NCBI GenBank assembly: GCA_022545455.1 | Contig: JACZQZ010000010.1 | Coordinates: 1 to 40,786 of the forward strand | DNA length: 40,786 bases | Direction: 5' to 3' | Origin: Pseudomonadota bacterium | Lineage (GTDB): Bacteria > Pseudomonadota > Alphaproteobacteria > Rhodospirillales > 2-02-FULL-58-16 | Shown here: positions 32,263-40,786 of the stretch, piece after piece | Position numbering within the stretch: position 1 is the first letter of the stretch | Layout of the letters: every line of letters begins with the position of its first letter | The notes under the pieces: model-generated | What the model was told of the DNA's origin: nothing | The model's database searches: none | What the model saw: the letters and a program-made list of their open reading frames with translations, nothing else | Translations under genes and position numbers: made by a program

Positions 32263-32445
32263 TGGGGCCATCATATAGTCGCAACGCTAGTCGCAAAGCC
32301 GAACGGCCTTCGAAAATCTCTTGGAGTTGACCTCTTTTCCCATTAAAGAAAACGGCATTCAGACTCGAGAGAGTCCGGCGACTCACATCTGCTGACGGCA
32401 GCGGCGCCTTTTCAAGTCAAACGCTCCGATGAGGAGGAAAATTCA

Positions 32446-32979
32446 ATGCGCTTTAAGATTTTGAGCCTGATAGCGGCCGCGGCTCTTGTCGCCGCCTGCG
32501 AGACCGCGCCGGAGGAAAAGGCCGCGACCAGCGGTGCTGGCGCCGCGATGGCCGCCACAACCGCAACGCCAAGCGTCAGCCCGCCACCGATGCCCTCGGG
32601 CCCGGCCCCGGGTTCGGAGGCGGACTTCGAGGCCAACGTGGGGGACCGCGTCTTCTTCGCCTTCGACCAGTACAACCTGAAGGCGGACGCCCGCGCGACC
32701 CTGGAAAAACAGGCCGCTTGGCTTAATAAGTGGCCGGCGGCAACCATCACCGTCGAAGGGCATTGCGACGAGCGCGGCACCCGCGAGTACAACTTGGCGC
32801 TGGGTGAGCGGCGCGCCAATTCGGTCAAGGATTACCTGGTGGCGCTGGGGGTCAACCCGAGCCGCATCAAGACCATCTCGTATGGCAAGGAGCGTCCCGT
32901 GGCACTCGGTTCGAACGATGCGGCCTGGGCCCAGAATCGCCGCGGCGTGACGACCATAACCGGTGGCGCCGGGGCCTAA
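32446..32979 (+). CDS. pal: Peptidoglycan-associated lipoprotein Pal
   Basis: A 177-residue outer-membrane lipoprotein. The lipobox is at Cys18 (MRFKILSLIAAAALVAAC), without Asp at +2, so it should be sorted to the outer membrane. After an Ala/Pro linker the OmpA-like domain has DRVFFAFDQYNLKADARATL, EGHCDERGTREYNLALGERR, ANSVKDYLVALGVNPSRIKT and NRRGVTTI; the Asp and Arg that hold peptidoglycan diaminopimelate are kept. AGGAGGA at 32430-32436 supports the ATG. A 183-bp spacer separates it from tolB and may include a separate promoter (TTGACC near 32327-32332). Confidence 0.96.
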   Translation: MRFKILSLIAAAALVAACETAPEEKAATSGAGAAMAATTATPSVSPPPMPSGPAPGSEADFEANVGDRVFFAFDQYNLKADARATLEKQAAWLNKWPAATITVEGHCDERGTREYNLALGERRANSVKDYLVALGVNPSRIKTISYGKERPVALGSNDAAWAQNRRGVTTITGGAGA

Positions 32980-33037
32980 TCCCCGCCTCCCCTCATCGGA
33001 TTATTTGCGGCACCTCCCGTTCCGGCCCTCGCCGGGA

Positions 33038-33057
33038 TGGGCAGGCGCCCTATTTTT
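33038..33057 (+). terminator. Weak terminator after pal
   Basis: GGGC (33039-33042), AGGC, GCCC (33047-33050), then TATTTTT. The four-pair stem is marginal but is G/C only and is followed by a T-run, so partial termination after pal is possible before cpoB. Confidence 0.35.
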
Positions 33058-33156
33058 GCCTAGAATGGGTGCCAGACTTCCGCTCGCGGCCGCCGGTGGT
33101 ACGCGCCGGTGAGCCGGTGGTACGCATTGTCGCAGAACCAATTCAGGGGAACGGGT

Positions 33157-34191
33157 ATGAAACGCTGGCTTGGCCTTTCCGGGTATGCCGCGGGCGGCCT
33201 TGGATGGCTCCTGGTGGCGGTGGTTGCGGCCCTGCTGAACGCGCCCCACGCCCTCGCCCAAAGCGGCGAGCTCAGGTCCCTGCTTGACCGTATGGAGCGC
33301 CTGGAACGCGATATCGGGACTCTCAACCGACAGCTTTCCCGCGGGGGAAAACGGCCCCTGGTGGCGCAGGGCGCCGTTTCCGGCGCCGGTAACGCCGGGC
33401 CCGCCATCGCGCGCTTGGATGTCCGTTTGACCGCGCTGGACCAGGAGCTGCGGGCGACCACGGGAAAGATGGAAGAGCTGGCCTACCAGCTCGACCAGAT
33501 CAACAGACGCCTCGACAAGCTGGTCGGCGACGTGGATTACCGGCTGAGCGTGCTGGAAAGGGCGAGGACCGGAGCGCCCAGTGCGGCCGAGGCCCCGGTG
33601 TCCGGTCCGCCCCGGCTGGCGGCGGTGCCGCGCGCGCCGGCGGTCGAGTCGGGGGTGCCCGGCGCCAGGGGTCCCGGTTTCGCGGCGCCGCCGGGGAGTC
33701 TCGGGACCATTACCGAAAAAGACTTGAAAGCCATCACGCCGCCGTCCGAGGCGCGACCCGGACCGGCGCAGCCGGCGGCGACCGAAACCGCGGTGTTGCC
33801 CGAAGGTACGCCCAAGGAGCGCTATACCTACGCCTTCAGGTTGTTGCGCCAAGCCAAGTACGACGAAGCGGAAGCGGCCTTGCGGGCGTTTATCGAGGCC
33901 CACGGCGACGATCCGCTGGCCAGCAATGCCCGCTTCTGGCTTGGGGACACCTATTACGTACGCGGGCAATTCCACGAGGCCGCCAAGACATTCCTCCAGG
34001 GCTACAAGGCCGATCCCAAGGGTGCCAAGGCGCCCGACGACCTGCTCAAGCTGGCCATGTCGCTGGCCCGCCTGGAGAAGCAAAAGGATGCATGCGTGAC
34101 CTTCACCAAGCTGAAAAAGGATTTTCCCGATGCCCCGGACAGGATCAAGAAGGCCGCGGCCAGGGAACGCCAGCGCGCCGGCTGCAAGTAA
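33157..34191 (+). CDS. cpoB: CpoB (YbgF), Tol-Pal-associated TPR protein
   Basis: A 344-residue periplasmic protein coordinating peptidoglycan synthesis and outer-membrane constriction with Tol-Pal. A signal peptide (to LLNAPHALAQ) is followed by a coiled-coil trimerisation helix (RSLLDRMERLERDIGTLNRQ), a second coiled coil (EELAYQLDQINRRLDKLVGD), a Pro/Ala linker, and TPR repeats: YTYAFRLLRQAKYDEAEAAL, ARFWLGDTYYVRGQFHEAAK, DDLLKLAMSLARLEKQKDAC. Start is the ATG at 33157 with AGGGGAACGGG before it; the frame is open 16 codons upstream. An 11-bp tandem duplication includes its TAA stop. Confidence 0.93.
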   Translation: MKRWLGLSGYAAGGLGWLLVAVVAALLNAPHALAQSGELRSLLDRMERLERDIGTLNRQLSRGGKRPLVAQGAVSGAGNAGPAIARLDVRLTALDQELRATTGKMEELAYQLDQINRRLDKLVGDVDYRLSVLERARTGAPSAAEAPVSGPPRLAAVPRAPAVESGVPGARGPGFAAPPGSLGTITEKDLKAITPPSEARPGPAQPAATETAVLPEGTPKERYTYAFRLLRQAKYDEAEAALRAFIEAHGDDPLASNARFWLGDTYYVRGQFHEAAKTFLQGYKADPKGAKAPDDLLKLAMSLARLEKQKDACVTFTKLKKDFPDAPDRIKKAAARERQRAGCK

Positions 34192-34220
34192 CTGACCGGT
34201 AACTGACCGGGGATACCTCG

Positions 34221-35597
34221 ATGGATATTGCCGGGCCGCCCCGTGACAGGGAGCCGGCTTCCGGGGCGCCGGTTTCCGACGATGCCTTCGCCCGCATGAT
34301 GGCGGCCGTCGGTCCCTTCGAAGCGAACCCCCGCCTGGCGGTGGCGGTGTCCGGGGGCGGCGACAGCATGGCCCTTTGCCTGCTGGCGCAGCGCTGGGCC
34401 GGCCGGCGGAGGGGGAGCACGACGGCGCTGACCGTCGACCACGGATTACGGCCCGAGGCGGCGGACGAAGCGCGCCAGGTGGGCCGGTGGCTGAAGGCAC
34501 GCGGCATCGCCCACCACGTGCTTGAATGGCGGGGCCCCAAGCCCGTCTCGGGCGTACAGGCGGCGGCGCGGGCGGCCCGCTATGGCCTGATGACGGCGTG
34601 GGCGCGCGAGGCCGGCGTGCTCCATCTGCTGGTCGCCCATCACCAGGAGGACCAGGCGGAGACCTTTCTCCTGCGCCTGGAGCGGGGCAGCGGCATCGAC
34701 GGGCTTTCGGCCATGGCCGCGGTCGTCGAGACGCCGGCGGTGCGACTGGTGCGGCCCCTGTTGGGGGTGCCGCGGGCGCGGCTCAGGGCGACGGCGCGGG
34801 CCTTCGGCCAGGAATGGCTGGAGGATCCGTCCAACCGTGACGCCGCCTTCGCCCGGACGCGGATCCGGGCGGCCCTGCCGGCCTTGGCGCGGTCGGGGAT
34901 GTCGCCGGCAGTGCTGGCCGAGAGGGCGAACCGGGTGGGACACGTGCGCATTGCGCTGGAAAACGCCGCCTCGGCCCTGTTGGCGGTGTGTTGCACCGTC
35001 CACCCCGCGGGATACGCCCGCCTCGACCAGTCCACCCTGGCGGCGGCGCCCGAAGACGTGTCCTTCGGGGCCCTGGCCCGGATCCTCATGTGCGTGGGGG
35101 GACTCGAATATGCGCCCAGGCGGGAGAAACTGGAACGGCTCCACGCCGTGGTCGTGGGCGGCAAGCTGGGCAAGGCCCGGACCCTGGGCGGGTGCCGGAT
35201 CCTGGCCGAGCGGTACAGAATCCTGGTCTGCCGCGAGGCGCGTGGAATGCCCGAGCCCCTTGCCGCCGTTCCCGGGACGCAGGTCGTCTGGGATGGCCGC
35301 TTCGTCGTCCGTTTCGCCGCCGCCGGCAAAGGCGCCCCGGGCCCGCGGCATCCCGCCCATCTGACGCGCCTGGGGCGCGAGGGCTGGGCCGAGGTGGCCG
35401 CCGTCCGGCCGGACCTCAAGGCGGGCCCGGTTCCGGCCGCCGTCAGGCTGTCGCTGCCGGCGCTGCGGGACAAATCGGGTGTTTTCGCCGTTCCCCATTT
35501 GAATTATACTCGTGCAGGCGGGCCGGGCGTGGAGATCGTGTGCATCGCGTTTTGTCCGCCGAACAGCATTTCCGGGGTCGGGTTTAGGCTTGCGTAA
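34221..35597 (+). CDS. tilS: tRNA(Ile)-lysidine synthase
   Basis: A 458-residue ATP-dependent enzyme that converts C34 of tRNA-Ile(CAU) to lysidine, essential for AUA decoding. The PP-loop AVSGGGDSMALCLLAQR (SGGGDS at 44-49), LTVDHGLRPEAADEARQVG, LLVAHHQEDQAETFLLRLER with GSGIDGLSAM, VRLVRPLLGVPRARLR and WLEDPSNRDAAFARTRIR are all TilS signatures. The C-terminal half is divergent but full length. It follows cpoB by 29 bases. ftsH follows, the order common in alphaproteobacteria. Confidence 0.95.
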   Translation: MDIAGPPRDREPASGAPVSDDAFARMMAAVGPFEANPRLAVAVSGGGDSMALCLLAQRWAGRRRGSTTALTVDHGLRPEAADEARQVGRWLKARGIAHHVLEWRGPKPVSGVQAAARAARYGLMTAWAREAGVLHLLVAHHQEDQAETFLLRLERGSGIDGLSAMAAVVETPAVRLVRPLLGVPRARLRATARAFGQEWLEDPSNRDAAFARTRIRAALPALARSGMSPAVLAERANRVGHVRIALENAASALLAVCCTVHPAGYARLDQSTLAAAPEDVSFGALARILMCVGGLEYAPRREKLERLHAVVVGGKLGKARTLGGCRILAERYRILVCREARGMPEPLAAVPGTQVVWDGRFVVRFAAAGKGAPGPRHPAHLTRLGREGWAEVAAVRPDLKAGPVPAAVRLSLPALRDKSGVFAVPHLNYTRAGGPGVEIVCIAFCPPNSISGVGFRLA

Positions 35598-35717
35598 CGG
35601 TTTTCGGGTATTATTTCTTAGGAACGGGGAAGGTTCCGCGCTCGAACGTGGCGTAACGAGCCGAATCCGGGGAATGATCGACGGTCCCCGTTTGCAAGGC
35701 AAGGAAGGATAGGATAG

Positions 35718-37643
35718 GTGAATTTCGGCCGCAATCTGGCGCTGTGGGTCATCATTGCCCTGCTCGTGTTCTCGCTGTTCAACCTGTTCCAGGGGTCGTC
35801 CCGCCAGGAAACGCAGGCGCAACTGGCGTTTTCCGATTTCGTGACCGCGGTTGAAAGCGGCGAGATTCGCGACGTCACCATGCAGGGCAACACCATCACC
35901 GGTCATTACCGGGATGGGCGCAATTTTTCCACCTATGCGCCGGACGACGCCAACCTGGTTGCCAAGCTGACCGAGGGGCGCGTACGCATCAGCGCCGTGC
36001 CGGCGGACGATGGGACGCCCACGTTTTGGGGCATCCTGATCTCGTGGTTCCCCATGCTGCTGTTGATCGGGGTGTGGATCTTTTTCATGCGGCAGATGCA
36101 GTCCGGCGGCGGCAAGGCCATGGGGCTTGGCAAGTCGAAGGCGCGCATGCTGACGGAAAAGTCGGCCCGCGTAACGTTCGACGACGTCGCCGGTATCGAC
36201 GAGGCCAAGCAGGAGGTCGAGGAGATCATCGATTTCCTCAAAGACCCCCAGAAATTCCAGCGTCTTGGCGGCAAGCTGCCCAAGGGGTGCCTCCTGGTGG
36301 GGCCGCCGGGCACCGGCAAGACCCTGTTGGCGCGCGCCATCGCCGGCGAGGCCAACGTGCCGTTCTTCACCATCTCCGGTTCGGACTTCGTCGAGATGTT
36401 TGTCGGCGTCGGCGCGGCGCGTGTCCGCGACATGTTCGAACAGGGCAAGAAGAACGCGCCCTGCATCATCTTCATCGACGAGCTTGACGCCGTCGGCCGC
36501 CATCGGGGCGCCGGTCTGGGCGGCGGCAACGACGAGCGCGAGCAGACGCTGAACCAGCTCCTGGTCGAGATGGACGGGTTCGAATCCAACGAGGGCGTCA
36601 TCCTCATCGCGGCCACCAACCGGCCCGACGTTCTCGACCCGGCGCTGCTCAGGCCCGGGCGTTTCGACCGCCAGGTGGTGGTGCCCAATCCCGATATCCT
36701 GGGCCGCGAGAAGATCATGAAGGTCCACATGCGCAAGGTGCCCCTGGCGCCCGACGTCGATGCCCGCGTCATTGCCCGCGGCACGCCGGGCTTTTCCGGC
36801 GCCGATCTCGCCAACCTGGTCAACGAGGCGGCGCTGCTGGCGGCGCGCCGGGGCAGGCGCGTCGTCACCATGGACGAGTTCGAGGCGGCCAAGGACAAGG
36901 TGATGATGGGTCCCGAGCGCCGCTCCATGGTCATGACCGACGAAGAGAAGAAGCTGACCGCGTATCACGAGGCGGGGCACGCCCTGGTGGCGCTGTACGT
37001 GCCCAAGCACGACCCGCTGCACAAGGTGACGATCATTCCCCGCGGCCGGGCGCTCGGCGTGACCTTGACGCTGCCCGAACGGGACCGGTACAGCAATTCC
37101 AAGGTCGAGCTCGAATCGAGACTGGCGATGATGTTCGGCGGCCGGGTCGCCGAAGAGATCGTCTTCGGGCCCGAGAACGTCACCACCGGCGCCGGTGACG
37201 ACATCAAGCAGGCGACCGCGCTGGCGCGGCGCATGGTCACCGAGTTCGGTTTCAGCGAAAAGCTGGGGACGCTCAGGTATGCGGAGAACGAGGAGGAAAT
37301 CTTCCTCGGCCATTCGGTGACCCAGCGCAAGAACGTCTCCGACGCGACCGCCAAGCTCATCGACGAGGAGATCCGCCGCCTCATCGACGAGGCGGGGGCG
37401 ACGGCCCGCGCGATCCTGGAGGAACACCGCGACGACCTGGAGACCCTGGGGGAGGCGCTGCTCGAGTACGAGACGCTGAGCGGCGACGAAGTGAAAGCCT
37501 TGCTCAGGGGCGAGTCCATCGTCCGCCCGGAAGAGGACGAGGCCCCGAAGGGCCCGGGGCGCGGGGCCTCCGTTCCCGCGAGCGGCAGAAAGGCCAAGGG
37601 ACACGCCGGCCCCCTGAAGACCGCGCCACAGCCCGAGTCCTGA
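35718..37643 (+). CDS. ftsH: ATP-dependent zinc metalloprotease FtsH
   Basis: A 641-residue hexameric membrane AAA+ protease degrading unstable membrane and regulatory proteins. GTG start with AAGGAAGG at 35701-35707. Two membrane helices (about 7-25 and 103-125) bracket a periplasmic domain; Walker A GPPGTGKT at 195-202; Walker [16 protein letters not shown]; pore loop around [15 protein letters not shown]; second region of homology [20 protein letters not shown]; zinc site HEAGH at 417-421, with the third ligand in [14 protein letters not shown]. The stop shares one base with the folP start, so the two are coupled. Confidence 0.97.
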   Translation: MNFGRNLALWVIIALLVFSLFNLFQGSSRQETQAQLAFSDFVTAVESGEIRDVTMQGNTITGHYRDGRNFSTYAPDDANLVAKLTEGRVRISAVPADDGTPTFWGILISWFPMLLLIGVWIFFMRQMQSGGGKAMGLGKSKARMLTEKSARVTFDDVAGIDEAKQEVEEIIDFLKDPQKFQRLGGKLPKGCLLVGPPGTGKTLLARAIAGEANVPFFTISGSDFVEMFVGVGAARVRDMFEQGKKNAPCIIFIDELDAVGRHRGAGLGGGNDEREQTLNQLLVEMDGFESNEGVILIAATNRPDVLDPALLRPGRFDRQVVVPNPDILGREKIMKVHMRKVPLAPDVDARVIARGTPGFSGADLANLVNEAALLAARRGRRVVTMDEFEAAKDKVMMGPERRSMVMTDEEKKLTAYHEAGHALVALYVPKHDPLHKVTIIPRGRALGVTLTLPERDRYSNSKVELESRLAMMFGGRVAEEIVFGPENVTTGAGDDIKQATALARRMVTEFGFSEKLGTLRYAENEEEIFLGHSVTQRKNVSDATAKLIDEEIRRLIDEAGATARAILEEHRDDLETLGEALLEYETLSGDEVKALLRGESIVRPEEDEAPKGPGRGASVPASGRKAKGHAGPLKTAPQPES

Positions 37644-38797
37644 TGGCCGACGCCCGGTGGGCCGTGCCGGCCGACGTCAGCGCAGAAAAAAGCCCCGCCT
37701 TGCCGCGGGGCTTCCTGCGTAAAGGCGAGGCTCCGGCTTCACGCCTTTACCTGCGTCCGTTGGGGGCTTGCGGGGACGCCCGCAGCGATGTTTCCCGCCT
37801 CGAGGTCCTGGTGCGCGGCGCCGATGGGGTGACCACCGCCGTCGCTTCCCCGGAGGAGACGCTGCGCTGGGCGAGGGCGGAAGGCGGGGACGTGGGTGCG
37901 TACGCATCGGGGCTGCTCGAACGCCTGGCGAACCCGCCCGTCGCCTTCGCTGGATTGGCGCTTGGCCGCCCCCTGATCATGGGGATCATCAACGTCACCC
38001 CCGACAGCTTCTCCGACGGCGGCGAGGCCCTGGACGCCGGCCGGGCCCTGGCCCGCGGCCGGGCGCTGGCCGACGCCGGGGCCGACATCGTGGACGTGGG
38101 CGGCGAATCCACCCGGCCGGGGGCGGCGCCCGTCGCCGTGGACGACGAGCTGGCCCGGGTGCTGCCCGTGGTCCGCGGCCTCAGCGAGGCCGGTTTCGTC
38201 GTCTCCGTCGACACCCGCCACGCCCGGGTCATGGAGGCGGCGCTGGACGCCGGGGCCGCCATCATCAACGACATAACCGCGCTCACCGGGGATCCCGGGT
38301 CCCTGGGGGTGGCCGCGGCCCGCGGCGCGCCGGTGATCCTCATGCACATGCAGGGCGATCCCCGGACCATGCAGGACGAACCCCGCTACGAGGACGCGGC
38401 GCTCGACGTCTACGACTATCTTGCCGGGCGCGTGGCGGCGTGCGAGGCGGCGGGCGTGGAACGGACGCGCATCGCCGTCGATCCGGGAATCGGGTTCGGC
38501 AAGACCGTCGACCACAACGTCCGGATCCTCAACCGCCTGGCGCTCTACCACGGCCTCGGGTGCGCGCTCGTGCTCGGGGTTTCGCGCAAGAGCTTCATCG
38601 CCCGGCTGAGCCGGGGGGAGGCGCCGAAACAGCGCCTCGCCGGGTCGCTCGCCGCGGCGCTCGCCGCGGTGGCGCAGGGCGCCCACATCCTGCGCGTCCA
38701 CGACGTCGCCGAAACCCGCCAGGCGCTCAGCGTGTGGTCGGCCATCGACGCCGCCCGCACCGGGGAAGCACCGGGTCGCGGTGCAGAAGTCCCTTAA
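37643..38797 (+). CDS. folP: Dihydropteroate synthase
   Basis: A 384-residue TIM-barrel enzyme condensing DHPP with p-aminobenzoate. The catalytic part begins about residue 110: LIMGIINVTPDSFSDGGEAL, DIVDVGGESTRPGAAPV, SVDTRHARVMEAALDAGAAI, INDITALTGDP, PVILMHMQGDPRTMQ, IAVDPGIGFGKTVDHNVRIL and LVLGVSRKSFIARL. An N-terminal extension of about 105 residues from RLYLRPLG on is usual in alphaproteobacteria, but the first 34 residues are extra and coincide with a hairpin pair in the DNA (37681-37750). The ATG overlaps the ftsH stop and is the only good start. Confidence 0.94.
   Translation: MADARWAVPADVSAEKSPALPRGFLRKGEAPASRLYLRPLGACGDARSDVSRLEVLVRGADGVTTAVASPEETLRWARAEGGDVGAYASGLLERLANPPVAFAGLALGRPLIMGIINVTPDSFSDGGEALDAGRALARGRALADAGADIVDVGGESTRPGAAPVAVDDELARVLPVVRGLSEAGFVVSVDTRHARVMEAALDAGAAIINDITALTGDPGSLGVAAARGAPVILMHMQGDPRTMQDEPRYEDAALDVYDYLAGRVAACEAAGVERTRIAVDPGIGFGKTVDHNVRILNRLALYHGLGCALVLGVSRKSFIARLSRGEAPKQRLAGSLAAALAAVAQGAHILRVHDVAETRQALSVWSAIDAARTGEAPGRGAEVP
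37681..37750. repeat. Hairpin pair inside the folP 5' coding sequence
   Basis: First hairpin: AAGCCCCGC (37690-37698) with GCGGGGCTT (37705-37713), flanked by CGCAG/CTGCG; on the minus strand the stem is followed by six T (37686-37691), an intrinsic terminator in antisense orientation. Second hairpin: GTAAAGGCG (37719-37727) with CGCCTTTAC (37742-37750), perfect over nine pairs. Together they encode about SAEKSPALPRGFLRKG and the next residues of FolP, not conserved in the family. Confidence 0.7.
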
Positions 38798-38822
38798 GAA
38801 AGGGTGACCTCTCTGGTATACT
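38794..38822 (+). promoter_or_regulatory. Possible promoter for glmM
   Basis: TTAAGA at 38794-38799, 17 bases, TATACT at 38817-38822 (five of six to TATAAT). It overlaps the folP stop codon and lies 39 bases before the glmM ATG, so glmM could be transcribed independently of ftsH-folP. Confidence 0.45.
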
Positions 38823-38860
38823 AACGACCCCGGAGCCGAGCGCAGGGCAAGGGAGACACC

Positions 38861-40207
38861 ATGACGCGAAAGCTGTTCGGGACCGACGGCATCCGCGGCA
38901 CCGCCAATCGTGAGCCCATGACCGCCGCGACCGCTTTGCGCGTCGGCATGGCGGCGGCCGCGCACTTCACCAGGGGCAACCACCGCCACCGGGTGGTCAT
39001 CGGCAAGGACACGCGGTTGTCCGGCTACATGATAGAGCCGGCGCTGACCGCCGGCTTCGTCTCCATGGGCATGGACGTGATCCTGGTCGGGCCCCTGCCG
39101 ACGCCGGCGGTGGCCATGCTGACGCGCAGCCTCAGGGCCGACCTGGGGGTGATGATCTCGGCCTCGCACAATCCGTACGAGGACAACGGCCTCAAGCTGT
39201 TCGGGCCGGACGCCTACAAGCTGTCGGACGAGGTCGAGGCGGAGATCGAACGGCGCATGGACGGCGACATGAGCGGCGGCCTCGTGCCGCCGGCCGAGCT
39301 CGGGCGCGCCAAGCGCCTGGACGACGCCCAGGGACGCTATACCGAGCACGTCAAACAGACCTTTCCCAAGGGCTTGCGCCTCGACGGCCTGAAGGTGGTC
39401 GTCGACTGCGCCAACGGCGCCGCCTACAAGGTGGCCCCGGATATCCTGTGGGAACTGGGCGCAGAGGTGATATCCATCGGGGTCCAGCCGGACGGATTCA
39501 ACATCAACAAGGACTGCGGCTCCACGTGCGCCGGGACCATGTGCGGCCAGGTGGTGCCCAACGGCGCCGATCTCGGCCTCGCGCTCGACGGCGACGCGGA
39601 CCGGGTGCTGATCGCCGACGAGACCGGCGCGCTGATCGACGGCGACCAGATGATGGGCCTGGTGGCCGGGCACTGGGCCGGCAAAGGCCAGCTCAAGGGC
39701 GGCGGCGTGGTCGCCACGGTCATGTCCAACCTGGGGCTCGAGCGCTACCTGGACGGCGTCGGACTGAACCTGGTGCGCACCCCCGTCGGCGACCGCTACG
39801 TGGTCGAGCACATGCGCCGACACGGGTTCAACCTGGGTGGCGAGCAATCCGGCCACATCATCCTGGGCGACTACAGCACGACCGGCGACGGCCTGATCGC
39901 GGCGCTCCAGGTCCTGGCCGTGATCGTGCAGCGCCGGCGCCCGGCGAGCGAGGTCTGCCGCGTCTTCGAGGCGCTGCCCCAGTGCCTGCGCAACGTATCG
40001 TACAACGGCGGCGGTCCCCTCGAGCACGACTCGGTGAAGGCGGCCATCGCTGCCGGGAAGAAACGGCTGGGGAAGACGGGGCGGCTGGTCATCCGCCCGT
40101 CGGGAACCGAGCCCGTGATCCGTGTCATGGCCGAGGGTGAGGACGAGGACCTGATCGGCGCCGTGGTCGACGACATCGCCGGCGTCATCGGCCACGCCGC
40201 CCGATGA
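38861..40207 (+). CDS. glmM: Phosphoglucosamine mutase
   Basis: A 448-residue enzyme interconverting glucosamine-6-P and glucosamine-1-P for UDP-GlcNAc and hence peptidoglycan and LPS. Starts [16 protein letters not shown]; the phosphoserine is Ser102 in [18 protein letters not shown]; Mg ligands are Asp243, Asp245, Asp247 in [13 protein letters not shown]; the sugar-binding loop is [19 protein letters not shown]; the phosphate-binding loop near the end is [23 protein letters not shown] precedes the ATG. Overlaps thiD by ATGA. Confidence 0.97.
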   Translation: MTRKLFGTDGIRGTANREPMTAATALRVGMAAAAHFTRGNHRHRVVIGKDTRLSGYMIEPALTAGFVSMGMDVILVGPLPTPAVAMLTRSLRADLGVMISASHNPYEDNGLKLFGPDAYKLSDEVEAEIERRMDGDMSGGLVPPAELGRAKRLDDAQGRYTEHVKQTFPKGLRLDGLKVVVDCANGAAYKVAPDILWELGAEVISIGVQPDGFNINKDCGSTCAGTMCGQVVPNGADLGLALDGDADRVLIADETGALIDGDQMMGLVAGHWAGKGQLKGGGVVATVMSNLGLERYLDGVGLNLVRTPVGDRYVVEHMRRHGFNLGGEQSGHIILGDYSTTGDGLIAALQVLAVIVQRRRPASEVCRVFEALPQCLRNVSYNGGGPLEHDSVKAAIAAGKKRLGKTGRLVIRPSGTEPVIRVMAEGEDEDLIGAVVDDIAGVIGHAAR

Positions 40208-40786
40208 CGCCCCGCGGGGCGGGGGCGATGGCGGGACGGGTCCTCATCGTCGCCGGTTCCGATTCGGGCGGCGGCGCGGGCATCCAGGCCGACATCAAGA
40301 CGGTCACCGCCCTCGGCGGCTATGCCATGACCGCCGTCACCGCGCTGACGGCGCAGAACACCCGGGGCGTGTTCTCCATCCACGAGGTGCCGGCCGACTT
40401 CGTCGCCGAGCAGATGCGGGTCGTGCTGTCGGACATCGGAGCCGACTGCGTGAAGGTGGGCATGCTGCACACGCCCGACGTCATCGAGGCGGTGTGCGAG
40501 GTCCTGGAAGCCGAGGCCCGGGCCGGCGGCCGGCGCGTCCCCATCGTCGTCGATCCCGTGATGGTGGCCAAGGGCGGCGAATCCCTCCTGGCGCCGGAAG
40601 CCATGGCCAGCCTGAAGGCGCGCATGATCCCCCTGGCCGACGTGCTGATGCCCAACGTGGCGGAGGCCGAGGCGCTCACCGGCCTCAAGCTGCGCGGCCC
40701 CGACGACGCCGGGCCGGTGGCGCGGAAACTGGCCGCCTCCGGGGCCGTCCTGCTGAAGGGCGGCCACCTGCCGGGAGACACGGTCA
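40204..40786 (+). CDS. thiD: HMP / HMP-phosphate kinase (partial, cut by window end)
   Basis: A ribokinase-fold enzyme that phosphorylates 4-amino-5-hydroxymethyl-2-methylpyrimidine twice for thiamine synthesis. Visible: [85 protein letters not shown] and VLLKGGH. The ATG at 40204 overlaps the glmM stop; an ATG at 40228 ([10 protein letters not shown]) is nearer the family N-terminus and may be the real start. About 194 of roughly 265 codons are present. Its product feeds ThiE, encoded 20 kb to the left. Confidence 0.93.
   Translation, partial: MTPRGAGAMAGRVLIVAGSDSGGGAGIQADIKTVTALGGYAMTAVTALTAQNTRGVFSIHEVPADFVAEQMRVVLSDIGADCVKVGMLHTPDVIEAVCEVLEAEARAGGRRVPIVVDPVMVAKGGESLLAPEAMASLKARMIPLADVLMPNVAEAEALTGLKLRGPDDAGPVARKLAASGAVLLKGGHLPGDTV

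Noticed and set aside
32326-32352. Promoter for pal with TTGACC
   Set aside because: No acceptable -10 lies at 16-18 bp spacing; noted only within the pal entry.
34446-37604. Very long open minus-strand frame opposite tilS and ftsH
   Set aside because: Its translation is low-complexity Arg/Pro/His/Gly-rich and mirrors the codon bias of the plus-strand genes; ftsH and tilS are unmistakable on the other strand.

Overview
The window is a high-GC chromosomal segment from an alphaproteobacterium, most likely of the Rhodospirillales type. Support for this comes from a TrcR/DUF1013 protein, small DUF1192 and DUF4164 proteins, a zinc-ligand-free L31, a zapA-6S RNA-5-FCL block, a ruvCAB-tolQRAB-pal-cpoB-tilS-ftsH-folP-glmM block, a Flp pilin and a perfect CtrA-type box (TTAA-N7-TTAA). 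No rRNA, tRNA, CRISPR array or phage structural gene was seen.

Layout. 1-1,750 is accessory: the 5' end of a Flp/Fap pilin gene (minus), a long gene-poor stretch with short palindromic repeats, a Sel1-repeat protein and a tiny YdcH/DUF465 protein. 1,850-9,280 is metabolic: an acyl-CoA synthetase divergent from propionyl-CoA synthetase, an antiquitin-type aldehyde dehydrogenase, TrcR/DUF1013, an MDR quinone oxidoreductase and DUF1192. 9,280-9,790 has no gene but holds a CtrA box, a structured terminator-ended RNA candidate, more hairpins and one copy of a dispersed repeat. 9,790-14,090 (minus) carries Hsp20 behind a heat-shock-like promoter, a membrane class III cyclase, rpmE and an MFS pump. 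14,270-17,776 (minus) is a three-gene envelope cluster: a signal-peptide OmpA-like protein, a MotA/TolQ/ExbB channel and a MotB-like coiled-coil protein. 17,900-22,850 (minus) has suhB, efp, thiE, a conserved unknown and gap. It is interrupted by two TA-flanked MITE-like elements and by a Phd/PIN toxin-antitoxin cassette sitting between thiE and a degenerate second thiE 3' end. 23,000-40,786 (plus) is housekeeping: DUF4164, zapA, 6S RNA, 5-FCL, a YmdB-like phosphoesterase, yebC, ruvCAB, tolQRAB, pal, cpoB, tilS, ftsH, folP, glmM and the start of thiD.

How the genes fit together. tolQRA-tolB-pal-cpoB form a complete proton-driven envelope-constriction machine. The OmpA/MotA-like/MotB-like cluster is a second, independent motor of the same superfamily with no assigned task. 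ruvCAB resolve Holliday junctions. efp, rpmE, tilS and yebC serve translation. zapA, the CtrA box and TrcR point to cell-cycle control. prpE, the acyl-CoA synthetase and the aldehyde dehydrogenase handle propionate, acyl and lysine-derived carbon.

The most rewarding anomalies are the toxin-antitoxin cassette bracketed by thiE 3' ends, the MITE that rewrote the efp stop codon without changing the protein, the CtrA-box RNA candidate, the second envelope motor, and a terminator-shaped hairpin inside the folP coding sequence.
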